DNA from: CAVTYH01 sp963773875
Lineage (GTDB): Bacteria > Planctomycetota > Planctomycetia > Pirellulales > JADZDJ01
DNA length: 64,000 nt
NCBI GenBank assembly: GCA_963773875.1
Contig: CAVZCV010000009.1
Span: 186,001 to 250,000, forward strand
Reading direction: 5' to 3'
Positions 1 to 8,414 of this stretch are shown here, piece after piece (within the stretch, counting starts at the first letter, position 1; the number at the start of each line of letters is the position of its first letter). Under the pieces are notes generated by a model. It saw only the letters and a list, made by a program, of their open reading frames with translations. It ran no database searches and had not been told where the DNA came from. A program made the translations under genes and the position numbers.

Positions 1-959
1 CCGGCGCCGACGCAGCCGTTTTCCGATCGCTCGCGCGTTCGAATCACTCCCCGGCACTTTGCGTATCTGAAGATTTCCGAAGGCTGCGATCGGCTTTGTA
101 CGTTTTGCGCGATTCCCAAGATGCGCGGCAAGCATGCCACCAAGCCGATCGAGGAAGTCATCGCCGAAGCGGAAGAACTCGCCGCCGATGGCGTTCGCGA
201 ACTGATCATCGTGGCCCAAGACACCACATACTACGGCATGGATTTGTACGGCCAGCCGCGCTTGCCGGAATTGCTACGCAAACTGGTTGAAGTGCGCGGC
301 ATCGAATGGATTCGGCTGATGTACCTGTATCCGATGTATTTCAGCGATGAGTTGATCGACGTCATCGCCGGCGGCGGAAAGATTGTGCCGTACCTCGATC
401 TGCCACTGCAGCACATTAACGACACCATGCTCCGCCGTATGCAGCGCCGCGTGAATCGAGACGAAACGGAAAAACTGCTTGGTAAGCTGCGCTCGCGAAT
501 CGAAAATCTTGTGATGCGGACCACCTTCATCACTGGGTTTCCCGGCGAGACCGACGAGCAATTCGAGGAACTGGTGCAATTCGCCGAGCAGCAAAAATTC
601 GAACGTCTGGGCGTGTTCACGTATTCATTCGAAGCCGATACGCCAGCGGCTCGGTTGCCCGATCATTTGCCGGAAGACGTGAAAAACGAGCGGCGCGATC
701 GACTAATGGCCGTGCAGCAAGAGGTGGCTTTCCGTTGGAACGAGGCACAAATTGGCAAACGGGCTGAGGTGCTGATCGATCGCGCTGTGCCCGACGAAAA
801 GAATGCCTGGCTGGGCGCTCGTATGCCGATGCGCCGGATGTGGATGGCGTCGTTTACGTCACCGGCAAGCGGCTGAAGACCGGCCAAATCGTGCCCTGCG
901 AAGTCGTCGCCACGGCGGAGTATGATTTGGTAGCGGCCGCCATCGGGCCGGGACGATAA
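1..959 (+). CDS. rimO: Ribosomal protein S12 methylthiotransferase RimO (5' truncated by window, one frameshift)
   Basis: Radical SAM enzyme that methylthiolates the conserved aspartate of ribosomal protein S12. The reading frame is open to the window edge, so the N-terminal MTTase domain is missing. The 4Fe-4S motif CDRLCTFC (C-x3-C-x2-C) starts at base 85. It is followed by the radical SAM barrel, with VAQDTTYYG and YLDLPLQH, and a C-terminal TRAM segment. The uninterrupted frame ends at 876 with a nonsense tail. Shifting frame near 814 (ctgg^gcgctcg, one G apparently missing) restores RSYADAPDVDGVVYV and a normal RimO end, with stop at 957-959. The shift could be a real mutation, but a sequencing error is more likely. 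pgsA follows 54 bases downstream. Confidence 0.9.
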
Positions 960-1013
960 TCGAACGGAACTCGCTCTTCGTCAATCTCGTTTGGCTGCGT
1001 ACAATGCCTTGCC

Positions 1014-1661
1014 ATGTCCACCACCACGCAACCATCGTCGGGCGCCACGAAAAAATACGACGAGCGCACCATCGTCAACTTTCCGAATCAGGTGACGACG
1101 GTTCGCTTGGGCCTGTCGATTGTGCTGTTCGTGCTGTTGCATTTTCATTTGTACTGGGCCAGCTTCTGGCTGTTTCTGGTCACGGCAGGCACCGATTGGC
1201 TCGATGGCTTTTGGGCGCGCCGCTACGGGCAGATCACAATCCTGGGCCGGATGCTCGATCCGTTTGTCGATAAGGTCGTCATCTGCGGCACGTACATTTT
1301 TCTGGCCGCCGATCCGCGCTCGGGACTTATGGCCTGGATGGCGGTGCTCGTGCTGGGGCGCGAACTGCTTGTTACGGCGTTACGAAGTTTCATGGAACAG
1401 CAGGGGGCCGATTTTTCCGCTTCCATTTCCGGCAAGCTCAAATTCATTCTGCAGTGCGCCGCTGTCGCAGCCAGTTTGTTCTGGTTGAGTTACAATCCGA
1501 GCCACGCGCCGCTGGCGGGCAGCGCCGCAGATGCGGCCGGCACCGGCCCGCTGTGGGTGCAGTGGTTCACCGTGATCGCCATCTGGTCGATGATCGCGAT
1601 GACCATCTACTCCGGCTATGCTTACGTGCGCGCCGCCATTCAACTGATTCGCCGGATGTGA
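1014..1661 (+). CDS. pgsA: CDP-alcohol phosphatidyltransferase (PgsA type)
   Basis: Likely CDP-diacylglycerol--glycerol-3-phosphate 3-phosphatidyltransferase, the committed step to phosphatidylglycerol in the inner membrane. At 215 residues it has the usual family length. The full CDP-alcohol signature D-x2-D-G-x2-A-R-x8-G-x3-D-x3-D is visible as DWLDGFWARR...GRMLDPFVD at about residues 62-87. The N-terminal NFPNQVTTVRL is typical of PgsA. Four to five hydrophobic segments follow, and the last helix ends just before the C-terminal RRM. The next gene starts one base after the stop, so the two are probably co-transcribed. Related CDP-alcohol transferases (phosphatidylserine synthase, for example) share the signature, but the N-terminus favours PgsA. 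Confidence 0.9.
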   Translation: MSTTTQPSSGATKKYDERTIVNFPNQVTTVRLGLSIVLFVLLHFHLYWASFWLFLVTAGTDWLDGFWARRYGQITILGRMLDPFVDKVVICGTYIFLAADPRSGLMAWMAVLVLGRELLVTALRSFMEQQGADFSASISGKLKFILQCAAVAASLFWLSYNPSHAPLAGSAADAAGTGPLWVQWFTVIAIWSMIAMTIYSGYAYVRAAIQLIRRM

Positions 1662-1662
1662 A

Positions 1663-2643
1663 ATGCCGCTTTCCCCCTTCATTGCACAGTTGCTGCTGGG
1701 GCTAATTTTCGCCGGCGGGCTCTTCATGTGGCTGCGAATGATCGGCCGGCTCATGCGCCGCGAGCCCCTCATCGACCGCCAATGGGAAAAGCCTGTGCCC
1801 TGGGAAGGTGTCGATGTGCTGCTGATCGTCGGCACATTTATCATCACTCAGTTCATCTGCGGCTTCATCGCCTTGCGTGCGTTCGGCGTTCACATGCCGT
1901 TTGATCTTACGCACACCGATCCGCAGCGCGACCTGGCGATTCTCTCCGGAAATCTCGCCGCCAGTATCGAAACGTTCGTCATCGGTGTATGCATTTTGCG
2001 CTTGCGCTGCGGTGCGAGTTTGACGGAAATGGGTTTCGATCTGCGCGATTTTTCCGAAGACGTGGCCACGGGCCTGGCTGCGTTCTTGATCGCCGCGCCG
2101 GTGGTGTACGGCGTGCAGCTGATTCTTGTCGAGGTGATCGGCATCAAGTACGAGCATCCGGTCATCGAGGCGGTGAAAGAAGCCCCCAGCGGGCTGATGC
2201 TGAGCATTGCCACGATGTCGGCGGTCGTTGTGGCACCGGTGGTGGAGGAATTTTTATTCCGCATTGTGCTGCAAGGCTGGTTGGAGAAAGTCGAACTCCG
2301 GTTGACTGGCTATCCGCCGGTTTCGTCGCCAACGGATGAACAACCGCTGCAAAATCCTGACACGCTGTTGCCCACGTATGTGGAGATTCCGCCGGTGCCA
2401 CTAACCGTCCGCGGGCTGTATGGCTTGCCGTTGGGCCTTGTGCCGATCCTCGTCAGTTCAACGCTGTTCGCGCTGGTTCACTGGGGCCAGGGCGCCGCGC
2501 CAGTTCCGTTGTTTCTGCTGGCCCTGGTCCTTGGCTATGTCTATCAGCGCACCCATCGCTTCGTGCCGTCGATGACTATCCACATGGCGCTCAATGGCGT
2601 CAGCATGATTATGTTCTTCGCCGACCCGGGCAATAACTGGTAA
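1663..2643 (+). CDS. CPBP family intramembrane metalloprotease (CAAX/Abi-type)
   Basis: Predicted integral membrane protein of 326 residues of the CPBP (Rce1/Abi) family. The family signatures are present in order: EEFLFR (the EExxxR motif, about residue 196), then STLFALVHWGQ with the metal-binding His (about residue 270), then MTIHMALN near the C-terminus. There are about eight hydrophobic segments. A Pro-rich loop between motif 1 and motif 2 (about residues 215-245) is longer than in many relatives. The start codon lies one base after the pgsA stop, which suggests translational coupling. The substrate cannot be told from sequence; family members act in prenyl-protein processing, bacteriocin immunity or membrane-protein turnover. 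Confidence 0.85.
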   Translation: MPLSPFIAQLLLGLIFAGGLFMWLRMIGRLMRREPLIDRQWEKPVPWEGVDVLLIVGTFIITQFICGFIALRAFGVHMPFDLTHTDPQRDLAILSGNLAASIETFVIGVCILRLRCGASLTEMGFDLRDFSEDVATGLAAFLIAAPVVYGVQLILVEVIGIKYEHPVIEAVKEAPSGLMLSIATMSAVVVAPVVEEFLFRIVLQGWLEKVELRLTGYPPVSSPTDEQPLQNPDTLLPTYVEIPPVPLTVRGLYGLPLGLVPILVSSTLFALVHWGQGAAPVPLFLLALVLGYVYQRTHRFVPSMTIHMALNGVSMIMFFADPGNNW

Positions 2644-2782
2644 CCGGCCGCCCTCGTTCGTATAATCAGCCCTCCGCGACGGGGTGCGGAATTGGTGGAT
2701 GCGGTCATTATTTGCACCGCCTCTTTTGCCGCCAATGTGTTGAACCACATCGGACCGCAGACAACGGACGAAGGACCATTGC

Positions 2783-3871
2783 ATGCCCTACGGTTTTGGA
2801 ATTATCGGTTGCGGAATGATTGCTCGCTTTCACGCCAAGGCGATTGCCGATGTGAAGGGCGCGAAACTCGTCGCTTGCTTTGATGCCATTCCCGCGGCCG
2901 TCGAAAAGTTCTCTGCCGAAACCGGCTGCAAGGGCTACACGAAATTGAGCGATATGCTGGCCAATCCGGCCGTGCAAGTGGTGACCATCGGCACGCCCAG
3001 CGGCGCGCACATGGAACCGGCCGTCGAAGCCGCCAACGCCGGCAAGCATGTCATTGTGGAAAAGCCGCTGGAGATTACGCTCAAGCGCTGCGACGCCATC
3101 ATCAAAGCCTGCGAAAAAAATAAGGTCAAACTGTGCGCCGTGTTTCCGTCACGGTTTCACGAATCGAGCCAGGAATTGAAACGCGCCATCGATGGCAACC
3201 GCTTTGGCCGCCTCACGGTCGGCGATTCCTACGTCAAATGGTTTCGCACGCAGCAATATTACGATAGCGGCGCGTGGCGCGGCACCTGGAAGCTCGATGG
3301 TGGCGGTGCGCTGATGAATCAAGCGGTCCACAGCGTCGATTTGCTCACCTGGCTGATGGGCCCGGTCGTCGAAGTCACGGCCCACACCGCCACGCTGGCC
3401 CATGAACGCATCGCGGTCGAAGACACCGCCGTCGCCACGGTGAAGTTCGCAAACGGAGCACTCGGCGTCATTGAAGCTAGCACAGCAACCTATCCGGGCT
3501 ACCTCAAGCGCATCGAAATTCACGGTTCCGAAGGGACCGCGGTGATGGAAGAGGAAGACATCAAAATCTGGGACTTCGCCAAGAAAAACAAGCGCGATGA
3601 AGCCATCCATCAGCGCATGGCCCAGCATCGGAGCACTGGCGGCGGGGCCAGCGATCCCTCGGCGATCGGCCATCACGGCCACGCCAAGCAGTTCGCCGAT
3701 CTCTTAGATGCCGTGAAAAAAAACCGCACGCCATCGGTCGATGGCCACGAAGGTCGCCGTTCGGTGGAAATCATTTTGGCGATTTACAAATCGGCCGAAA
3801 CCGGCAAAGCCGTCCAACTGCCGCTCAAAGGTGACCCAACGCTAGCGGCGCGAAAACGGGATAAACGCTAA
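2783..3871 (+). CDS. Gfo/Idh/MocA family NAD(P)-dependent oxidoreductase
   Basis: 362 residues. The N-terminal Rossmann fold begins FGIIGCGMIARFHA (dinucleotide-binding G-x-G-x2 loop at residues 8-12), and the family's EKPLEIT motif, with the catalytic-region lysine, lies near residue 95. The C-terminal alpha/beta domain includes GGALMNQAVHSVDLLTWLMG, with the conserved His in the substrate pocket. Such enzymes oxidise or reduce sugars, cyclitols or related hydroxyl compounds; the substrate is not evident. The protein is cytoplasmic, with no signal peptide. A TATAAT at 2661-2666 could be a -10 element, but no good -35 is seen. The gene stands alone between the CPBP gene and the acyltransferase, and a palindromic repeat follows nine bases after its stop. 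Confidence 0.88.
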   Translation: MPYGFGIIGCGMIARFHAKAIADVKGAKLVACFDAIPAAVEKFSAETGCKGYTKLSDMLANPAVQVVTIGTPSGAHMEPAVEAANAGKHVIVEKPLEITLKRCDAIIKACEKNKVKLCAVFPSRFHESSQELKRAIDGNRFGRLTVGDSYVKWFRTQQYYDSGAWRGTWKLDGGGALMNQAVHSVDLLTWLMGPVVEVTAHTATLAHERIAVEDTAVATVKFANGALGVIEASTATYPGYLKRIEIHGSEGTAVMEEEDIKIWDFAKKNKRDEAIHQRMAQHRSTGGGASDPSAIGHHGHAKQFADLLDAVKKNRTPSVDGHEGRRSVEIILAIYKSAETGKAVQLPLKGDPTLAARKRDKR

Positions 3872-3877
3872 CGCATA

Positions 3878-3900
3878 TAGTCCGACTGTCCCGGTCGGAC
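3878..3900 (+). repeat. Palindromic element downstream of the Gfo/Idh gene
   Basis: GTCCGAC (3880-3886) and GTCGGAC (3894-3900) form a 7-bp perfect stem around TGTCCCG. The same motif recurs at 7288-7310 and 37355-37377, each time directly 3' of a gene and in the same orientation relative to that gene. No T-run follows, so a classic intrinsic terminator is not supported. The remaining 180 bases before the next gene show nothing recognisable. Confidence 0.7.
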
Positions 3901-4081
3901 GAAAGATTCTACGGGCTTGCCGAAGTTCTTAGAACGGCCGCTGTCGCCGTCGATAATCCTCCCCGCCGCTAAACGCGATGCCCAAGCCGGCAATCAGTGA
4001 CCAAAAAGCTGATCTTTTCCCAAAATGCCGGCGCTGCGAAACTCTGCGGCACTTGTCTTTTCAAATCACAAAATCGCACGC

Positions 4082-5029
4082 ATGCAAATTAAACCCCGAC
4101 TAATCGACGCCGGCCATTATGCCGTCTACCTCGTCGTGCGGGTCATCATTTGCTTGATGCAAGCAGTGCGGATCGAAACCTGCCACCGTTTCGCCCGCGG
4201 CATGGCGTGGCTATGCACCGATGTGCTGCGAATCCGTCACGCTATCATCGAAGAGAATTTACGGCACGCATTCCCGGCAATGTCGGACGATGCCCGCCGC
4301 AGCGTGGCTCGCGAAATGTGGGAGCATCTGTTTTTGATGCTCGCCGAAATCGCTCATTTCCCGCGCAAGGTGCACGATACCAATTGGCGCGATTACATCT
4401 GCTTCAAAAACGAAGCCCCGATGATGCGGGAATTCTTCCGCAATCGCCCACGCGTGTTCGTTTCCGGTCATTACGGAAACTTTGAACTGGCCGGCTATAC
4501 GATGGGCCTCTTCGGTTTTCCGACTTTCACCGTGGCGCGGCCGCTCGATAATCCGTATCTCGACCGTTTCGTGAACCACTTCCGTGCCCTCAAAGGCCAA
4601 TACATTTTGCCTAAGCGAGGCAGCGCTCAAGAGGCCGATGCCTTGCTCGCCGGTCGTGGCACGCTCGGTGTGCTGGCAGATCAGCATGCCGGCCCGAAAG
4701 GCTGTTGGGTCGATTTCTTCGGCCGCCCTGCGTCCACCCACAAAGCGATCGCCGTGTTTGCGCTGGCCAACGATGCACCACTGATGGTCGGTTACGCCCG
4801 CCGCTTGGGCAAACCGTTGCAATACGAAATGGCGATGGAAACCGTCGTCGAACCCCAAACCATGGACCCTGCGCTGCGTGACCCAAAATCGCTGACGCAG
4901 TGGTATACCCGCGTGCTCGAGCAAGTTGTTCGTCGTGCTCCGCAGCAGTACTGGTGGTTGCATCGCCGCTGGCGCGATAACCGCCGGGCCAAACAGCGTG
5001 CGCAACAGTGCGCACAGAGGGTAGCCTGA
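4082..5029 (+). CDS. Lysophospholipid/lipid A acyltransferase family protein (LpxL/HtrB type)
   Basis: Inner-membrane acyltransferase of the LpxL/HtrB family, which adds acyl chains to lipid A or related glycolipids. The catalytic H-x4-E motif reads SGHYGNFELAGY, and a second block, GVLADQHAGPKGCWVDFFG, matches the family's DQ...G...FFG signature. An N-terminal hydrophobic segment and the basic KQRAQQ tail also fit. I chose ATG 4082 (MQIKPRLIDAG), where similarity-like features begin. An ATG in the same frame at 4025 would add 19 residues with no family character, and neither start has a strong ribosome site. The sulfotransferase gene follows two bases after the stop, so this is probably an operon that modifies envelope lipids or glycans. 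Confidence 0.85.
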   Translation: MQIKPRLIDAGHYAVYLVVRVIICLMQAVRIETCHRFARGMAWLCTDVLRIRHAIIEENLRHAFPAMSDDARRSVAREMWEHLFLMLAEIAHFPRKVHDTNWRDYICFKNEAPMMREFFRNRPRVFVSGHYGNFELAGYTMGLFGFPTFTVARPLDNPYLDRFVNHFRALKGQYILPKRGSAQEADALLAGRGTLGVLADQHAGPKGCWVDFFGRPASTHKAIAVFALANDAPLMVGYARRLGKPLQYEMAMETVVEPQTMDPALRDPKSLTQWYTRVLEQVVRRAPQQYWWLHRRWRDNRRAKQRAQQCAQRVA

Positions 5030-5031
5030 CC

Positions 5032-6182
5032 ATGAGCCGAGCAGAGTTAGAAAAAAACATCGATGCCAGAGCCTATCGCTCGCGCGTCGGATATCACAAT
5101 CCGGCAATTCACACAGCAGCGAGCACCAGCACGCACGCTACTGCGCAAGTCGCAGTCGGTTTGCCCGATACGTTTGTCGTCGGCGCAGCCAAATCCGGCA
5201 CCACAGCGCTGTATCACTACTTCAGCGTCCATCCGCAAGTATTCGTGCCGGCTGCGATCAAAGAAACCAACTACATGGCGTTCTACGAGGGCATGCCACC
5301 GCTGGCAGGGCCCGGCGACAAGCACGCACTGGCCGGCAAAAGCATTACGCGGTTCGCCGATTATCAAGCCCTGTATCGACCGCGTCGCGATGAACTCGTC
5401 GCCGCCGATGTCAGCCCCGCATATTTGTATTGCCCACAAGCCGCCGAGAAAATTGCCGAGCTTTGCCCGCAGGCGAAAATCATCATCATCTTGCGCAATC
5501 CCGTGGAGTGCGCATTTTCGATGTATTCGATGATGCGTCGCGATTTGCGCGAGCCCTGCCGCACGTTTTGGAAGGCCTTCGAACAAAGCCCCGCCCGCAT
5601 GGCAGCCGGTTGGGAATGGGCCTGGGATTATCAACAAGGTGCGATGTTTGCCGATCAGGTCGCTCGCTACCAAAAGCTATTTCCGGCCAAACAGCTTTTC
5701 ATCCGCCGCTACAGCGAACTCAAAAAAGATCCAACCACGTACTATCGCGATTTGAACAGTTTCCTGGGAATTAAGAAAATTGATATCGCCAACCGCCAAC
5801 CGGCAGGTAAATCTCTCGCCCACGCGTCGCGATATGCTGGCCAAGCGCAAAGCCGGCCGCTGGATGCTACGGGCCGCAAAAGTCGCGGGCTTGCTGCTGC
5901 CGCCAAGCGTTAAATCTTCGATCCGGCAAGCGACTATTGAACGGCCCGCATTCGTGCTAAGCCCACAAGATCGCGTGAAACTTGTCGCCCATTTCGAAGC
6001 CGATATCCGTCGGCTCTCGAAAGCTTCTCTCCTGGGACTTAAGCGACTGGCTGCGGCCTTATAGCTCCGCGTCTATCAGCGGGCTGGCGACATCGATCCC
6101 GCATCAATTGCGTTGCTTTCAGCAGCGATCGCTGCGCACTCTGCCCAAACGGACTTTCGGTTGCTCTATCCTATTTTCTTAA
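5032..6182 (+). pseudogene. Sulfotransferase 1 (two frameshifts; pseudogene or assembly errors)
   Basis: PAPS-dependent sulfotransferase of the Sulfotransfer_1/3 superfamily. The 5'-phosphosulfate loop reads VVGAAKSGTTALYHYF and the 3'-phosphate-binding block LRNPVECAFSMYSMM. The first frame runs from ATG 5032 to a stop at 5913, but the C-terminal third is encoded in other frames. One extra base near 5776-5779 (a run of A) moves the frame so that ANRQVN...RDMLAKRK aligns with sulfotransferase 2. A second extra base near 6023 restores LLSWDLSDWL. The last frame stops at 6182. The gene is about half identical to the neighbour at 6325, so the two are tandem duplicates. It could be decayed in vivo or damaged in the assembly; other genes in the window show the same defect. 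Confidence 0.75.
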
Positions 6183-6324
6183 CTAGAATTTATCTTTCTC
6201 AACTGTTGCCCCCGATACAACCGATGAACTCACCGCGTGGCCCGATAAATTCCGCGTGCCATTATGTGGCACGCCAGGAAGCTGAGGCAACGGAGGAGAA
6301 GATGCTAGCCAGCACCTGGGCAGA

Positions 6325-7290
6325 GTGCGCAAACGGCGTAGCTTTAATTGCGTCACATGTCGCAAGTGCGCCATACACGCGTACCACGCGGGATTTCCGA
6401 ATCTTTTTGTCATCGGCGCCGCTAAAGCTGGCACAACTGCGCTGCATCAATACTTCAAGGCGCATCCCGACGTCGTCGTTCCACAGCGCGTCAAAGAAAC
6501 TAATTACATGGCGTTCCACGCCGGGCTGCCATCGCTGCGCGGCCCGAAGGACGATCACGTTGCGCGAAACAGCATTACCCGGCTCGACGATTACATAGCG
6601 GCGTTCGCCCATCGCACCACGGAAAGCCTGGCGGCGGATGTCAGTCCCGCGTATTTGTACTTCTCGCAGTCGGCAGAGCGAATTGCCGAACTTTGCCCGG
6701 ATGCGAAAATCGTCATGTTACTGCGCAATCCCGTGGATTGTGCGTTCTCGATGTACTCGATGATGCGCCGCGACCGGCGCGAACCGTGCCGCAGTTTCCG
6801 CACAGCATTCCAGCAAACCGATGAGCGCTTGGCAGCCGGTTGGCAATGGTTTTGGGATCTGAAAGGCGGCTGGCTGTATTCACGGCAGATCATGCCGTAC
6901 TTGGAACTGTTCCGACCATCGCAGCTGTTCATTCGCCGCTACGACGATTATCAGCATGATCCCGCGGGCTTTTATCGCGAATTGACCGAATTCCTCGATA
7001 TCGCGCCGCTCGGTGAATCGCATGCCAACGAGCGAGTGAACACCGCTCCCAGCCGCTATGAGATGCTCAGCAAGCGCAAGTTGATGCGGCTTGCCCTGCG
7101 CTCCGCCGGCCTGGCTGGCTATTTCGTACCGCATTCAGTGCGGACACAGATTAAGCACCGCGTTCTGGAAAAGCCCGCGTTCGTGCTGAGCACGGCCGAC
7201 CGCCAAATGCTTGTCGACCACTACGCCGACGACATCGAGCGACTCTCCAAAATCCTCTCTTGGGATCTGAGCGACTGGCTGGCCACTTAG
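6325..7290 (+). CDS. Sulfotransferase 2
   Basis: Intact paralogue of the preceding gene (321 residues, GTG start). It would transfer sulfate from PAPS to a hydroxyl group, probably of an envelope glycan or glycolipid given the acyltransferase upstream. Motifs: FVIGAAKAGTTALHQYF (5'-PSB loop, about residues 29-45), then KETNYMAFHAG, then LRNPVDCAFSMYSMMRRD (3'-PB), and a C-terminal KPAFVLS...LSWDLSDWL. The start is uncertain: the first 25 residues (Cys/Arg-rich) do not resemble the N-terminus of sulfotransferase 1, so the true start may lie in another frame upstream (for example ATG 6302) behind a lost base. The stop codon TAG is itself part of the palindromic element at 7288-7310. Confidence 0.85.
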   Translation: MRKRRSFNCVTCRKCAIHAYHAGFPNLFVIGAAKAGTTALHQYFKAHPDVVVPQRVKETNYMAFHAGLPSLRGPKDDHVARNSITRLDDYIAAFAHRTTESLAADVSPAYLYFSQSAERIAELCPDAKIVMLLRNPVDCAFSMYSMMRRDRREPCRSFRTAFQQTDERLAAGWQWFWDLKGGWLYSRQIMPYLELFRPSQLFIRRYDDYQHDPAGFYRELTEFLDIAPLGESHANERVNTAPSRYEMLSKRKLMRLALRSAGLAGYFVPHSVRTQIKHRVLEKPAFVLSTADRQMLVDHYADDIERLSKILSWDLSDWLAT

Positions 7291-7310
7291 TCCAATTGTC
7301 CCGGTCGAGC
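7288..7310 (+). repeat. Second copy of the palindromic element (degenerate)
   Basis: Begins with the stop codon of sulfotransferase 2 and matches the element at 3878-3900 at 19 of 23 positions, including the central TGTCCCGGTCG. The stem is weaker here because of four substitutions. Confidence 0.6.
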
Positions 7311-7343
7311 CAATCAGCGTCAATTTTGCTCGAACGCTGTCGC

Positions 7344-7733
7344 TTATTTCTGACTTCTCCCTCCGCAGAACGGGATCGATGACTCGTCGATTGCGCAGGT
7401 TGAACTCATGACGCATTCGCTGCGTTCGTTGAAAGAAATCGAGATTGATTGCGTCGCTCGATTGGCAACCTTAGCCATAAAACGCATTTGAACGACGATT
7501 GGATCGTCGGGATCGACTATCACTGCATGATTCGCCACCGCGCTCGCATCCGAATATCTCCCAGCATCGAGCGCACAGTTTAATTGTTCGACAAGTTCCG
7601 CAATTTCCTGCATATGCTGTTGATAGCGGGACCGCCCCGAATGCAATGTCCCGCATGTTGCCGCTACGACAGTTGTCAGAACAAATAGGGCACGCAATCC
7701 AAATCGCGGTCTGGGCAGCCATTGGCGAGACAT
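7344..7733 (-). CDS. Small membrane-anchored protein with planctomycete-type N-terminus
   Basis: 129 residues when started at ATG 7731-7733 (MSRQWLPRPRFGLRALF). A 27-residue upstream extension in the same frame lacks coding character. The N-terminus has the Arg-rich RFGLRALFVLTTVVAA pattern, one transmembrane helix preceded by RPRF, which I recall as common to many small planctomycete membrane proteins. After the helix comes an alpha-helical segment, QQHMQEIAELVEQLN, followed by a TPR-like helix pair (DAGRYSDASAVANHAVIVDPDD). No function can be assigned. It is the only gene on the minus strand between the sulfotransferases and the aminotransferase. Confidence 0.55.
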   Translation of the reverse strand: MSRQWLPRPRFGLRALFVLTTVVAATCGTLHSGRSRYQQHMQEIAELVEQLNCALDAGRYSDASAVANHAVIVDPDDPIVVQMRFMAKVANRATQSISISFNERSECVMSSTCAIDESSIPFCGGRSQK

Positions 7734-8414
7734 TTTTCTAGTCCCCAATTGAAACCGATGGCTAGCGGCTACGTTGAAATCTAGCCGCGCACAAGGACTT
7801 ACGCCAGAGCACAAAAGTTCTTCGTTCGGGCGCGGAAACTATTGACTTTTGGGCCACTTGCCCTGTATACTGTACACGAGTATCATTGAACATGCGATAA
7901 CTATAGGAATGCTTACCGCAGTGCACGACAATGAAAGCAATCCGCCATCCAATTTCGAACCGCGCACAACCAGTGAAATTATCACAGGTGGCTGGCGTGC
8001 CGCGCTCGCGATGGATCGCTCGGCGATTGTCGAGCTCAATCGCAGTTGGCGAATTGGGCAAGCTGGTGGAAGAGTGAAATAACTGTGAAAAAACAAACGC
8101 ATTTGGAGCTTGATTTCTCGAGAAAAGTGCTTCGGTTATTTCACTTCGAAATCGATGTCGCAGGCGGCGTACGGAATTTCGTCGATAATCGTCGAGAAAA
8201 TCGAGCCCGCATCAGCCGAGACTTTCACGTGTTTCTGAGCAACCCGCGAATTCCTCGGAAAATTGTGGCCTTTTAATCAATTCGAGCTGTGAAAGATCAA
8301 AACCGCAAGTTCTCCCCCTCGAAACCAATGTTTATGATGTCATCCCAATTGTGCCGCGAATCGATTCAGCCTGCCAACAAATGACCAAGGACAAATGACA
8401 AGGGACAACAACCA
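7734..8414. other. 680-base stretch without a supported gene
   Basis: Short open frames exist here (for example 7849-8082 plus), but none has a recognisable domain, a good ribosome site or convincing codon use. TGTATACTGTACA at 7864-7876 is a short imperfect dyad near the middle. The last 40 bases (8378-8414) are built from ATGAC/GGACAA repeats; the 10-mer AATGACCAAG occurs at 8380 and again at 8414, where it supplies the start codon of the next gene. Confidence 0.5.

Noticed and set aside
2683..2760. tRNA-like start (GCGGAATTGGTGGATGCGG) before the Gfo/Idh gene
   Set aside because: No cloverleaf with acceptor, anticodon and T-loop (GGTTCGA) could be formed; the remaining sequence does not match a tRNA.
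7849..8082. Possible small gene upstream of the aminotransferase
   Set aside because: 77 codons with no family resemblance, no ribosome site and a composition like noncoding sequence.
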